Positions 1 to 8,070 of a DNA stretch of 31,262 nt are shown in pieces. A program made the translations under genes and the position numbers. Positions within the stretch are counted from its first letter, which is position 1. Each line of letters begins with the position of its first letter. Source of the stretch: an uncultured Dorea sp. (GTDB lineage Bacteria > Bacillota > Clostridia > Lachnospirales > Lachnospiraceae); NCBI GenBank assembly GCA_910584575.1, contig CAJUBG010000044.1:1-31262 (forward strand), given 5' to 3'. Under the pieces are notes generated by a model. The model searched no databases. It was not told the DNA's origin and saw only the letters and a program-made list of their open reading frames with translations.

Positions 1-41
1 TTACGACAGAAAAATCATACATAGTTGAAAGGAGTTTTAAA

Positions 42-734
42 ATGATTTATTCACACGAAGTAGAAATGATGTGTCCTGTGGCTCAGGGTGCAAATCACGG
101 GCCAGCTCCGATTCCGGAAGAAGCAAAATGGGTAAAGGCAAAAGAGGTAAAAGATATCTCTGGCCTGACACATGGCGTTGGCTGGTGCGCACCGCAGCAG
201 GGAGCCTGCAAACTCACTTTAAACGTTAAGGATGGTATTATCCAGGAAGCATTGGTTGAGACCCTTGGATGTTCAGGAATGACACACTCTGCCGCTATGG
301 CGTCTGAGATCCTTCCGGGCAAGACAATCTTAGAAGCTCTTAATACGGATCTTGTCTGTGATGCAATCAACACCGCAATGAGAGAATTATTCCTGCAGAT
401 CGTATACGGAAGAACCCAGAGCGCATTTTCAGAAGACGGGCTTCCAATCGGCGCAGGTCTTGAAGACCTTGGAAAAGGACTTCGCTCACAGGTTGGTACT
501 ATGTATGGAACATTGGCAAAGGGTCCTCGTTATCTGGAGATGGCAGAAGGCTATGTGACAGGAATCGCATTGGATGACCATGACGAGATCATCGGTTACC
601 AGTTCGTCAATCTTGGAAAGTTCACGGACTTCATCAAAGCAGGCGACACACCGAACGACGCATGGGAGAAGGCAAAAGGACAGTACGGACGTGTTGCAGA
701 CGCAGCGAAGATCATTGACCCAAGAAAAGAGTAG
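42..734 (+). CDS. NifU/IscU-like iron-sulfur cluster assembly scaffold protein
   Basis: A 230-residue cytosolic protein. Residues about 50-110 resemble the N-terminal scaffold domain of NifU/IscU: a QQGACKLTLNV strand, then ETLGCSGMTHSAAMASEI and a PGKTILEAL segment, matching the usual order of Cys-containing strand, GC-loop and GKTxxEAL helix. Cysteines are at 11, 49, 56, 77 and 106. I do not see the third canonical scaffold cysteine in the usual HC position, and there is no cysteine after 106, so cluster binding may differ from true IscU. The start is set by AAAGGAG about 6 bases upstream. The next gene begins 12 bases after the stop, so the two are surely cotranscribed. Family assignment is from recognisable motifs; a role in Fe-S assembly is inferred. 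The promoter lies outside or at the very left edge of the window. Confidence 0.85.
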   Translation: MIYSHEVEMMCPVAQGANHGPAPIPEEAKWVKAKEVKDISGLTHGVGWCAPQQGACKLTLNVKDGIIQEALVETLGCSGMTHSAAMASEILPGKTILEALNTDLVCDAINTAMRELFLQIVYGRTQSAFSEDGLPIGAGLEDLGKGLRSQVGTMYGTLAKGPRYLEMAEGYVTGIALDDHDEIIGYQFVNLGKFTDFIKAGDTPNDAWEKAKGQYGRVADAAKIIDPRKE

Positions 735-746
735 GAGGACAAGTAA

Positions 747-1757
747 ATGGCTTTATTTGAATCATATGAAAGAAGAATTGATAAAATCAATGAAGTATTA
801 GGAAGCTATGGCATTGCTTCTATCGAAGAAGCAGAGAAGATCACAAAGGATGCCGGACTTGATGTGTACAACCAGGTGAAGGGTATCCAGCCGATTTGTT
901 TCGAGAATGCATGTTGGGCGTACACCGTAGGCGCTGCTATCGCTATCAAGAAGGGCTGCAAGACGGCTGCCGAGGCTGCCGCTGCCATCGGAGAAGGCTT
1001 ACAGGCATTCTGTATTCCTGGCTCTGTTGCTGACCAGAGGAAGGTTGGGCTTGGACACGGTAACTTAGGAAAGATGCTTCTTGAGGAGGATACGGACTGC
1101 TTCGCATTCCTGGCCGGACACGAATCATTTGCGGCTGCCGAGGGCGCTATCGGTATCGCAGAGAAGGCCAACAAGGTTCGTAAGAAACCGCTTCGCGTTA
1201 TCCTGAACGGACTTGGAAAGGATGCGGCGAAGATTATTTCCAGAATTAACGGCTTTACATACGTTGAGACGGATTATGACTATTATACAGGCGAGTTGAA
1301 GGAGGTGCAGAGAATTCCTTACTCTGAAGGACTTCGCTCTAAGGTAAACTGCTACGGCGCTAACGACGTTCGCGAAGGCGTTGCGATTATGCACAAGGAG
1401 GGCGTAGACGTATCTATCACTGGTAACTCTACCAACCCGACACGTTTCCAGCATCCGGTTGCAGGTACATATAAGAAAGAATGTATCGAGCAGGGCAAGA
1501 AGTATTTCTCCGTTGCATCCGGCGGCGGTACAGGACGTACCCTTCATCCGGACAACATGGCGGCAGGACCGGCTTCTTATGGTATGACCGATACTTTGGG
1601 ACGTATGCACTCTGACGCGCAGTTTGCAGGCTCATCCTCCGTACCGGCTCATGTTGAGATGATGGGATTAATCGGTGCAGGAAATAACCCAATGGTTGGT
1701 ATGACGGTTGCGGTTGCGGTTGCGATTGAGGAAGCGGCGAAGGCTGGTAAGTTCTAA
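747..1757 (+). CDS. GGGtGRT family protein (function unknown)
   Basis: A 336-residue soluble protein of the family named after its GGGTGRT signature, here at residues 259-265, followed by a glycine/alanine-rich C-terminus (AGPASYGMTD, then GLIGAGNNPMVG) that looks like a nucleotide- or cofactor-binding surface. Several cysteines (51, 56, 71, 89, 118, 202, 246) could serve as metal ligands. It follows the NifU-like gene by 12 bases with a GGAGG ribosome binding site. From memory, members of this family usually sit beside such a scaffold gene, which suggests joint work on an Fe-S or related cofactor; no biochemical activity is known to me. There are no membrane segments or signal peptide. The family call is confident; the function is not. 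Confidence 0.85.
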   Translation: MALFESYERRIDKINEVLGSYGIASIEEAEKITKDAGLDVYNQVKGIQPICFENACWAYTVGAAIAIKKGCKTAAEAAAAIGEGLQAFCIPGSVADQRKVGLGHGNLGKMLLEEDTDCFAFLAGHESFAAAEGAIGIAEKANKVRKKPLRVILNGLGKDAAKIISRINGFTYVETDYDYYTGELKEVQRIPYSEGLRSKVNCYGANDVREGVAIMHKEGVDVSITGNSTNPTRFQHPVAGTYKKECIEQGKKYFSVASGGGTGRTLHPDNMAAGPASYGMTDTLGRMHSDAQFAGSSSVPAHVEMMGLIGAGNNPMVGMTVAVAVAIEEAAKAGKF

Positions 1758-1794
1758 ATATATCTTGTGAATTGAATATGCCGGAGGGCAGATA

Positions 1795-1828
1795 AGTACC
1801 GTAATCTTTAGGGATTGCGGTACTTTTT
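1795..1828 (+). terminator. Rho-independent terminator after the GGGtGRT gene
   Basis: The arms at 1795-1806 and 1813-1824 (AGTACCGTAATC with GATTGCGGTACT, one G-T type pair) form a 12-base-pair stem with a 6-base loop, followed by a run of Ts to 1828. It ends the two-gene NifU-like/GGGtGRT unit. Confidence 0.85.
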
Positions 1829-1895
1829 ATGCAGCACCGTTTTTCTATGCCGGTCCATGATGTATGCAATTTCTATTGTGTTTACTCCGGAAAAC

Positions 1896-1924
1896 TTGAA
1901 AAATATTCCGCTATGCCTTAAAAT
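1896..1924 (+). promoter_or_regulatory. Sigma-A-type promoter of the ABC transporter operon, with a small dyad at the -10
   Basis: The -35 is TTGAAA (1896-1901), then a 17-base spacer and a -10 of TAAAAT (1919-1924). A six-base inverted repeat, CTATGC (1911-1916) and GCATAG (1926-1931), straddles the -10 box and could be a repressor site. The promoter elements are clear; the operator role is inferred. Confidence 0.7.
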
Positions 1925-1974
1925 AGCATAGTATATCATACACAGCAGTTATTTCGGAGGATGGGAGGCGCCTT

Positions 1975-2961
1975 ATGAGTGTGATAGACATCAGAAATTT
2001 AACGAAGGATTACGGCAAGGGACGGGGTGTCTTTGATCTCTCCCTGCATGTGGATAAAGGAATATGCTATGGCTTCCTGGGACCCAACGGGGCGGGCAAG
2101 ACCACGACAATCCGCCACTTAATGGGCTTTTCAAAACCCCAGAAGGGGGAAGCCGAGATCTGGGCGATGAACTGCCGCAAACATGCGGCGGAATTGAAGG
2201 GGCTGGTAGGGTACCTGCCCGGTGAGATTGCATTTCCTAAGATGATGACAGGCAGAAGGTTTCTTGAATATATGAGAAGAATGAGGAGGATGGAGAAGAT
2301 GTTCCGTCGGGGAAAGCCTGTAAGTCCCTCTGGGGAGGGTACGGATTACTTCACCCGCCTGCTCACCCTGTTTCCACTGGATATTAACATGAGAATCCAT
2401 GACATGAGTATCGGGGAGAGGAGGAAGCTGGCTGTCATCACGGCGTTTATGCATGATCCCGACGTGCTGATATTGGACGAGCCAACCTCTGGGCTTGATC
2501 CGGTCATGCAGGAGGTGTTTATTGATTTTATCCGTTCGGAAAAGAAGCGGGGCAAGACAATCCTTTTGTCCTCACACATTTTCCACGAGGTTGACGCTGT
2601 CTGTGACCGCATCGCCATTATCAAGGACGGCAGGATTGTGGCGGATTTTAGTGCGGAGGAATTAAAAGAACAGAAGCAGTGGATTTATAAAGTATCTTTT
2701 GAGACAGAGAGGGATTTCAACCGCTTTGTTGAAAATGATTTTCTGTTTACCAATCAGGACCCCAGGCAAAGGACGGTGCGGTTCATGGTGGATATGGACG
2801 GGCTGAACCGGATGATTCCGATTCTTTCAGGTCTGAATGTTGCGGACATCAGCGAGATTCCTTACACTCTTGAGGATCATTTTATGAAGTTTTACAGGGA
2901 AGAAGATGAAGCGTCAAAAGAGCCGGACAATGCCACGGAGTTTCAGGGAGGTGTGTCATGA
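1975..2961 (+). CDS. ABC transporter ATP-binding protein (first of two)
   Basis: A 328-residue nucleotide-binding subunit of an ABC-2-type exporter. Walker A is GPNGAGKT at 36-43, the signature region is MSIGERRK at 144-151 (degenerate relative to LSGGQ), and Walker B with D-loop is LILDEPTSGLDP at 165-176; the switch histidine lies in SSHIF. The Q-loop position reads GYLPGE, as in drug/antibiotic-type exporters. About 20 extra, very basic residues (around 101-124, RRMRRMEKMFRRGK) are inserted before the helical subdomain and are missing from the second ATPase. It overlaps the next gene by 4 bases (ATGA), so translation is probably coupled. The substrate is unknown; a drug, peptide or lipid exporter would fit. 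Confidence 0.88.
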   Translation: MSVIDIRNLTKDYGKGRGVFDLSLHVDKGICYGFLGPNGAGKTTTIRHLMGFSKPQKGEAEIWAMNCRKHAAELKGLVGYLPGEIAFPKMMTGRRFLEYMRRMRRMEKMFRRGKPVSPSGEGTDYFTRLLTLFPLDINMRIHDMSIGERRKLAVITAFMHDPDVLILDEPTSGLDPVMQEVFIDFIRSEKKRGKTILLSSHIFHEVDAVCDRIAIIKDGRIVADFSAEELKEQKQWIYKVSFETERDFNRFVENDFLFTNQDPRQRTVRFMVDMDGLNRMIPILSGLNVADISEIPYTLEDHFMKFYREEDEASKEPDNATEFQGGVS

Positions 2962-3854
2962 CGAATATCATAGAGTTTAGCGGCGTTACCAAGGATTTTG
3001 GCCAGGGGCGCGGTATTTTTGATGTGAGCATGAGCCTTAAGCCAGGGACGGTCTTTGGCTATATCGGCACCAACGGCGCAGGAAAGACCACCACCATCCG
3101 CAGTCTGATGGGGTTTTTAAAGCCTGGCCGCGGAACCATCCGCGTCAAGGGAAGGGATGCCTGGAGGGATGCCACAGAGCTTAAGCATTATATGGGCTAC
3201 ATCCCAGGGCAGATTGAATTTCCGCGTTTTCGTACAGGGACACAGTTTCTTCAATATTATGGGAAATATCTTGAGATTGGGGATTTTACATATATGGAAC
3301 GGCTGATTGGGCTTTTACAGCTTGACCCCTCGGCAAACCTAAGAAGAATGTCCAAGGGGATGAAACAGAAGACCGCTATTGTTGCGGCGCTTATGGGCGA
3401 CCAGGAGATTCTGGTCATGGATGAGCCGACTACCGGACTTGACCCGCTTATGAGGGATGTGTTCCTTAAGCTTATCAGGGAGGAGAAGGCAAAGGGAAAG
3501 ACCATATTCATGTCCAGCCACAGCTTCGAGGAGATAGAAGAAGTCTGCGACACAGCGGCAATTATCCATAAGGGAAGGGTGGTTGATACGGTTGACGTTG
3601 ACAAGATACGCAATCCGGAGAATAAATGGTTTCGCATCACATTTAACACCGCTTGGGACAGGGCTGATTTTGTGGACAGGTTCCGCTTCGATACCGTGAA
3701 GATTGTGGGCGGACGGTCCTGTGAGGTGAGTATTCCTTCCATGGATATTATGATACTGCTTAGTCATTTGAAGGGGTATCTCCTCTGTGAATTTCAGGAG
3801 AAGCATACGACCCTGGAGACTTATTTTAAAGAGGCGATTCGTAAAGGAGAGTGA
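2958..3854 (+). CDS. ABC transporter ATP-binding protein (second of two)
   Basis: A 298-residue paralogue of the preceding ATPase. Walker A is GTNGAGKT at 37-44, the signature is MSKGMKQK at 131-138, and Walker B is ILVMDEPTTGLDP from 151; SSHSF holds the switch histidine. The N-termini of the two proteins are plainly alike (KDFGQGRGIFDVS against KDYGKGRGVFDLS), so this is a tandem gene duplication. It overlaps the previous gene by 4 bases, and its stop lies just ahead of the permease start. The pair may form a heterodimeric motor for the single permease, which is inferred from the arrangement and not shown. Confidence 0.88.
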   Translation: MTNIIEFSGVTKDFGQGRGIFDVSMSLKPGTVFGYIGTNGAGKTTTIRSLMGFLKPGRGTIRVKGRDAWRDATELKHYMGYIPGQIEFPRFRTGTQFLQYYGKYLEIGDFTYMERLIGLLQLDPSANLRRMSKGMKQKTAIVAALMGDQEILVMDEPTTGLDPLMRDVFLKLIREEKAKGKTIFMSSHSFEEIEEVCDTAAIIHKGRVVDTVDVDKIRNPENKWFRITFNTAWDRADFVDRFRFDTVKIVGGRSCEVSIPSMDIMILLSHLKGYLLCEFQEKHTTLETYFKEAIRKGE

Positions 3855-3859
3855 CAGGG

Positions 3860-4720
3860 ATGAAGACAACGAAATTATTTTCAAGGCCGCTGTTTGGACA
3901 GAATATCAGGACATATTGGTTTTTTGCCGTGGCGGTGGCCCTAATTATGTCCATGATGAGCAGCGTGGTGACGATTGCCATTAACGCCATTCAGACGGAT
4001 CTGGCAGGAGGTACGGATACAGCCATCTTTGAGAGGATGGAGAAGATGGGGCTAGAGATTCCCAGGATGGATCCAAGCGTCATCCTGGATACCATGTACT
4101 ACAAGGTAATCGTTCTGATTCCGATTTTTCTTCTGGTGGTTGTGGTGGCAAATGCGCTGATTGCCTCCCAGGTGGACGACGGCTCTATGGCGTACATTCT
4201 GTCTACCCCAACAGAGCGCAGGGCGGTGGCATTTACCCATATGGTATTTATGCTGCTGGTGCCTTTGGTGGTGACGGGAATTGTGTGCGGGGTCAAATGC
4301 GCGCTGAATGAGCAGATTGCAGGGGACGCAGACGCGGCTGCTACGGTGGTTAAATTTGCCGGAATGTATGTCCTTACGGAAGCGGTTGCGGCTATCTGTT
4401 ATCTGGGAAGCTGTCTTTTTAACCAGAGCAGCAGAGCCCTTATCTTTGGGGGCGGGATTACGGTTTGGTGCTTTATCGCCTCCCTTCTTGGCGTGTTCGG
4501 CTCGGATAAGCTGGTGGATATGGGCGTGGGGATTGATGAGCTTGATATATTTAACCGTCTGACTCTGGTGGGGCTTTTGGACATTACTGCCATGGAGACT
4601 GTGGGAAGCAGTGTGGTGAACTATGATTTTGTGTGGAAACTGGGAGTTCTGGCAGGTATAGCGGTTGTGGCCTATACAGCGGGGGCGTTGGCTTTTTGGA
4701 GAAAGGATCTGCCGTTATAG
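3860..4720 (+). CDS. ABC-2-type transporter permease subunit
   Basis: A 286-residue integral membrane protein with about six hydrophobic segments: near residues 18-40, 80-100, 125-148, 170-190, 200-220 and 255-278. It fits the ABC-2 permease pattern (a large loop after the first segment, then a GSMAYILSTPTERRAV-type motif). The ATG at 3860 is chosen over an in-frame GTG at 3851 because AAAGGAGA at 3843-3850 is correctly spaced only for the ATG. It is the last gene of the ABC operon. Only one permease accompanies two ATPases, so it probably works as a homodimer or with a partner encoded elsewhere. Confidence 0.82.
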   Translation: MKTTKLFSRPLFGQNIRTYWFFAVAVALIMSMMSSVVTIAINAIQTDLAGGTDTAIFERMEKMGLEIPRMDPSVILDTMYYKVIVLIPIFLLVVVVANALIASQVDDGSMAYILSTPTERRAVAFTHMVFMLLVPLVVTGIVCGVKCALNEQIAGDADAAATVVKFAGMYVLTEAVAAICYLGSCLFNQSSRALIFGGGITVWCFIASLLGVFGSDKLVDMGVGIDELDIFNRLTLVGLLDITAMETVGSSVVNYDFVWKLGVLAGIAVVAYTAGALAFWRKDLPL

Positions 4721-4723
4721 GCT

Positions 4724-4766
4724 AAAAACAGGACTGCCGCAGACGAAACAATCTGCCGCAGTCCTG
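4724..4766 (-). terminator. Rho-independent terminator of the S1-domain gene
   Basis: The arms at 4729-4743 and 4752-4766 pair over 15 positions with one mismatch. Read on the minus strand, the stem is followed by a T5 tract (AAAAA at 4724-4728 on the plus strand). It lies between convergent genes; plus-strand transcripts from the ABC operon would also make the hairpin but lack a U-run after it. Confidence 0.8.
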
Positions 4767-4772
4767 AAAAAA

Positions 4773-5477
4773 TTAATTAAGTTTAATTCCCTTAAACAGC
4801 TCTCCTAAGCTGGTTCCAATGCTCTCGGACTTTGGAATGTTCACCTTCTCAACAGGCTCCTCCTTAACCTCCTCCAGCGCCTTCATGCTGAGGCTGATCT
4901 TACCGTCCTTAAGCCCGATAATCTTTACCTTGACTTCATCGCCTGTGTTCAGTACGTCCTTGGGTGACTTCACACGCTTCTGGCTGATCTGGGAAACGTG
5001 TACCAGACCGGAAAGCCCGTCCTCCAGGCGGATAAATGCACCGTAGTTCTGAATGCTCTCTACCGTCCCGTTTACAACGCTGCCAATCTTCACATTGGCA
5101 ATCCTCTCCTCCATTGCTTTCTTTTCCTTTTCCTTGAGGATCTCACGGGCGGAGAGGATCAGGCGCTCGCTGGCCTGGTCTACTTCAATGACCTTCACCT
5201 CGATATCCTTGAGCAGATAAGTCTCAAGATCCTCGATGTAAGATAAGGACAGCCTGGATGCAGGAATGAACCCGCGCAGCCCTTCTACCATGGCAATAGC
5301 GCCGCCGTTTACGATTCCCTCGACCTTAACGGGAAGAACGGTTCCCTTCTCTTTGTAGGAGGTTACGAGATTCCAGGGATTGGCATCGTCGAAATGTTCC
5401 TCAAAGTCTGCCATGGTTTCTTCTGTGTTGCTGATGGCAGCTTCTGCTGCTGTTTCTTGTAATAATTCTTCACTCAT
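4773..5477 (-). CDS. S1 RNA-binding domain protein (RpsA/YugI-like)
   Basis: A 234-residue protein with two OB-fold S1 domains: residues about 45-112 (GTVLPVKVEGIVNGGAIAMVE, ending LILSARE) and 132-201 (GSVVNGTVESIQNYGAFIRLEDGLSGLVHVSQIS, the classic S1 core). A short acidic N-terminus precedes them. It is far shorter than a full ribosomal protein S1 with four to six domains, so it belongs with the short clostridial S1-like proteins. The ATG at 5477 is preferred over one 20 codons upstream because AAAGGGA lies a suitable distance before it and the protein then starts MSEELLQE. It is a single-gene unit with its own promoter and terminator. A role in mRNA binding or translation is inferred from the domains. 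Confidence 0.85.
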   Translation of the reverse strand: MSEELLQETAAEAAISNTEETMADFEEHFDDANPWNLVTSYKEKGTVLPVKVEGIVNGGAIAMVEGLRGFIPASRLSLSYIEDLETYLLKDIEVKVIEVDQASERLILSAREILKEKEKKAMEERIANVKIGSVVNGTVESIQNYGAFIRLEDGLSGLVHVSQISQKRVKSPKDVLNTGDEVKVKIIGLKDGKISLSMKALEEVKEEPVEKVNIPKSESIGTSLGELFKGIKLN

Positions 5478-5544
5478 AGTATTATTCCCTTTCGATAGCA
5501 AGACTTGTACGTCATCACATACCATCCTCAGTATCATGCGTCAC

Positions 5545-5573
5545 CAGCCAACGGGCTGACAACCTGTGCAGGT
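5545..5573 (-). other. Two small hairpins in the 5' leader of the S1-domain gene
   Basis: Between the promoter and the start codon of the S1 gene there is a leader of roughly 105 bases. It holds CAGCC/GGCTG (5545-5549 with 5554-5558) and ACCTG/CAGGT (5562-5566 with 5569-5573). The pairing is visible, but the regulatory meaning is unknown; the second loop is only two bases, so it may be a DNA palindrome instead of an RNA stem. Confidence 0.35.
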
Positions 5574-5590
5574 ATCAGCGTACTTCATTA

Positions 5591-5620
5591 ATTATAACAT
5601 AAAACCAGGGAAATGTTCAA
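5591..5620 (-). promoter_or_regulatory. Sigma-A-type promoter of the S1-domain gene
   Basis: On the minus strand, TTGAAC (5620-5615), an 18-base spacer and TATAAT (5596-5591). The -10 is perfect. Transcription would begin near 5584, giving a leader of about 105 bases before the ATG at 5477. Confidence 0.8.
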
Positions 5621-5712
5621 AGAAAAATTAAAAATTAGGTTGACGAAAGCAAAAAAAGATGGCACTCTTAATATTAGCAGTAAAAGAATTATGTTTTTGG
5701 GGAAGTGATAAC

Positions 5713-7359
5713 ATGGGAAAGAAGACTGGAAAAGTATATGTTGTGGGTCATAAGAATCCGGATACAGACTCTATCTGTTCTGCGATTGCCTACGCGAATC
5801 TGAAAAAAGAGGTTACGGGGGACGAGTATGTGGCCAAGAGGGCAGGGCAGATTAATGAGGAGACTCTCTATGTGCTGAAGCGGTTCAAGGTGCATCCGCC
5901 AGAGCTGTTGTCTAATGTAAAGCTTCAGGTAAAGGATATTGACATACATAAAATAGAAGGCGTAGAGCCGAATGTGTCGATTAAGGCAACTTGGGAGAAG
6001 ATGAAAGAGCAGAATGTCAAGACCCTTCCCATCTTAAAGGATGAGGAGTTGGTGGGAGTGATTTCTACTGGGGATATTGCTACTTCTTATATGGAGGTGT
6101 ATGACAGCAACATTTTGTCAGAGGCAAAGACCCAGTATAAGAATATTGTAGAGACTTTGGACGGGACGCTGATCTGCGGCAATGAGCACGGGTATTTTAC
6201 CAGAGGGAAGGTGACGATCGGCGCGTCCAGTCCTGAGCTTATGGAGGAATTCATTGAGAAGGATGACTTGGTAATCTTAAGCAACCGCTATGAGTCCCAG
6301 GCGTGTGCGGTGGATATTGACGTGAGCTGCCTTGTCGTGTGCCAGGGGGCGGAGGTGTCAAAGAGGCTGGTCAAGAGAGCAGAAGAACAGAGTATTGTGA
6401 TCATCAGTACGCCCCACGATACCTATACGGTGGCGCGGCTGATCAACCAGAGTATTCCGGTCAAGCATTTCATGACTAAGGCGCCGCTTATGACCTTTAG
6501 GATGACGGACTATGTGGATGATATCAAGGATTCCATGACCAAGAAGAAGTTCAGGGATTTCCCGATTCTTGACAGGCATGGGCGTTTCAAAGGGTTTATT
6601 TCCAGGCGGCGTTTTTTGGATGTGAGCAAGAAGCGGGTGATTCTGGTGGACCACAATGAGAAGTCCCAGGCAGTAGACGGGATTGAGGAGGCGGAAATCG
6701 TGGAGATAATCGACCACCACAGGCTTGGCAGTATTGAGACCATGGGGCCTGTATTCTTCCGGAATCAGCCGGTGGGATGTACGGCGACCATCGTTTACCA
6801 GATGTACGAGGAGTATGGGGTAAAGATTACGCCTACCATCGCAGGGCTTCTGTGTTCTGCCATTATCTCGGATACATTGCTGTTCCGTTCCCCCACCTGT
6901 ACCCAGGTGGATGAGAAGGCGGCCAAGAAGCTGGCTAGGCTTGCGGACATCGACCTTGAGCAGATGGCGGGAGAGATGTTCAAGGCGGGAAGCAGCCTTG
7001 CGGGAAAGAGCGCGCAGGAGATTTGTTTCCAGGATTTCAAGCAGTTTACGGTAAATGACGTAGTGTTCGGCGTGGGACAGATTAACTCTATGAATAAGGA
7101 TGAGTTAAAGGAGATTAAGGAGGTGCTCACACCCCATCTGCCGGAGGTGCTTAAGTCTAATAACCTCCAGATGGTTTATTTTATGCTGACGGATATCCTG
7201 GACGAGTCCACAGAGCTTATCTGTGTGGGGAACAATGCCAAGGAGTACATCATTGATGCCTTTGACCTTGGGGAGGACACGGATAAGGTGGTGCTTAAAG
7301 GCGTGGTGTCAAGAAAGAAGCAGTTAATCCCTACCCTGGTGGGAACCTTGCAGCAGTAG
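5713..7359 (+). CDS. ppaC: Manganese-dependent inorganic pyrophosphatase, family II, with CBS/DRTGG regulatory insert
   Basis: A 548-residue cytosolic enzyme that hydrolyses pyrophosphate to phosphate. The N-terminal DHH domain opens with VGHKNPDTDS (metal ligands H and D). The regulatory insert follows: a CBS motif (about 65-125), a DRTGG-like domain (about 130-245) and a second CBS motif (about 250-310). The DHH core then resumes with VDHNEKSQ, IDHHRLG and SDTLLFRSPT, and the DHHA2 domain completes the protein, with a typical RKKQ motif near the end. The length matches the CBS-containing clostridial form (about 545 residues), which adenine nucleotides regulate. The ATG at 5713 has a GGGGAAG site upstream; an upstream in-frame ATG at 5659 adds residues not typical of the family. 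The flavin reductase gene follows 17 bases downstream. Confidence 0.93.
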   Translation: MGKKTGKVYVVGHKNPDTDSICSAIAYANLKKEVTGDEYVAKRAGQINEETLYVLKRFKVHPPELLSNVKLQVKDIDIHKIEGVEPNVSIKATWEKMKEQNVKTLPILKDEELVGVISTGDIATSYMEVYDSNILSEAKTQYKNIVETLDGTLICGNEHGYFTRGKVTIGASSPELMEEFIEKDDLVILSNRYESQACAVDIDVSCLVVCQGAEVSKRLVKRAEEQSIVIISTPHDTYTVARLINQSIPVKHFMTKAPLMTFRMTDYVDDIKDSMTKKKFRDFPILDRHGRFKGFISRRRFLDVSKKRVILVDHNEKSQAVDGIEEAEIVEIIDHHRLGSIETMGPVFFRNQPVGCTATIVYQMYEEYGVKITPTIAGLLCSAIISDTLLFRSPTCTQVDEKAAKKLARLADIDLEQMAGEMFKAGSSLAGKSAQEICFQDFKQFTVNDVVFGVGQINSMNKDELKEIKEVLTPHLPEVLKSNNLQMVYFMLTDILDESTELICVGNNAKEYIIDAFDLGEDTDKVVLKGVVSRKKQLIPTLVGTLQQ

Positions 7360-7376
7360 CAAAAAGGAGAGCTTGG

Positions 7377-7970
7377 ATGAAGAAAACACAGAGCAGGAAT
7401 GTAGAAAAGAGACAGGTCTGGAGGGCGGGCAATATGCTGTATCCCCTTCCGGCTGTGATGGTCAGCGTATCGGACAAGGCGGGCAACGCCAACATTCTGA
7501 CTGTGGCGTGGACAGGGACAGTCTGTTCTGACCCTGCCATGCTTTATATTTCCGTGAGGCCAGAGCGTTATTCCCACCATATGCTTCGTGAGACGAAGGA
7601 ATTCGTGGTCAACCTGACCACAGAGGAGTTGGCTTATGCCACGGACTGGTGCGGCGTGAAGTCCGGCAGGGATGTGGACAAATGGAAGGAAATGAAGCTG
7701 ACTAAGGGCGCGGCGGCAAAGCTTAAGTATGCCCCTGTGATTCTGGAAAGTCCGGTCAATATCGAGTGCCGGGTGACGGAGGTTAAAGAGCTTGGCTCAC
7801 ATGACATGTTTCTTGCCAGGGTAGAGGCGGTTCAGGTGGCTGAAAAATATATGAATAAGAACGGAAAGTTTGAACTAAACTCAACAGGGCTTCTTGCCTA
7901 TTCTCACGGAGAGTACCTTGGGCTTGGGAAAAAGCTTGGGGGGTTTGGGTTCAGTGTGAAGAAGCGTTAA
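7377..7970 (+). CDS. Flavin reductase-like / FMN-binding split-barrel protein
   Basis: A 197-residue soluble protein with a flavin reductase-like domain: an N-terminal YPLPAVMVSVSD strand, ANILTVAWTGTVCSDPAMLYISVRPERYSHHML (the usual T-x-A-W and P-x-x-x-x-V region that contacts FMN), then KEFVVNLTT. Family members bind FMN and either reduce flavins with NAD(P)H or simply carry the cofactor. AAGGAGAG lies upstream of the ATG. The gene follows the pyrophosphatase by 17 bases and probably shares its transcript, although there is no obvious functional link. The partner oxidoreductase cannot be told from the context. Confidence 0.85.
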   Translation: MKKTQSRNVEKRQVWRAGNMLYPLPAVMVSVSDKAGNANILTVAWTGTVCSDPAMLYISVRPERYSHHMLRETKEFVVNLTTEELAYATDWCGVKSGRDVDKWKEMKLTKGAAAKLKYAPVILESPVNIECRVTEVKELGSHDMFLARVEAVQVAEKYMNKNGKFELNSTGLLAYSHGEYLGLGKKLGGFGFSVKKR

Positions 7971-7988
7971 TTCATACCATTTTTATTT

Positions 7989-8020
7989 GGGACGCAGTAA
8001 ATAGCATTTTACTGCGTCCC
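7989..8020. other. Perfect 13-base-pair hairpin downstream of the flavin reductase gene
   Basis: GGGACGCAGTAAA at 7989-8001 pairs exactly with TTTACTGCGTCCC at 8008-8020 around a 6-base loop. It sits where a terminator is expected but has no T-run on either strand. It may terminate weakly, stabilise the upstream mRNA, or be an intergenic repeat. A smaller inverted repeat, CCTAC/GTAGG (8022-8026 with 8036-8040), follows it. Confidence 0.5.
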
Positions 8021-8070
8021 CCCTACATACATATAGTAGGAAAGGGTAGTGTATCTGAGGTAATGTGGAT

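Noticed and set aside
5640..5674. Possible promoter for the pyrophosphatase gene (TTGACG with a TAATAT box)
   Set aside because: The spacer would be 23 bases; nothing closer to a -10 lies at 16-19 bases, so I did not call it.
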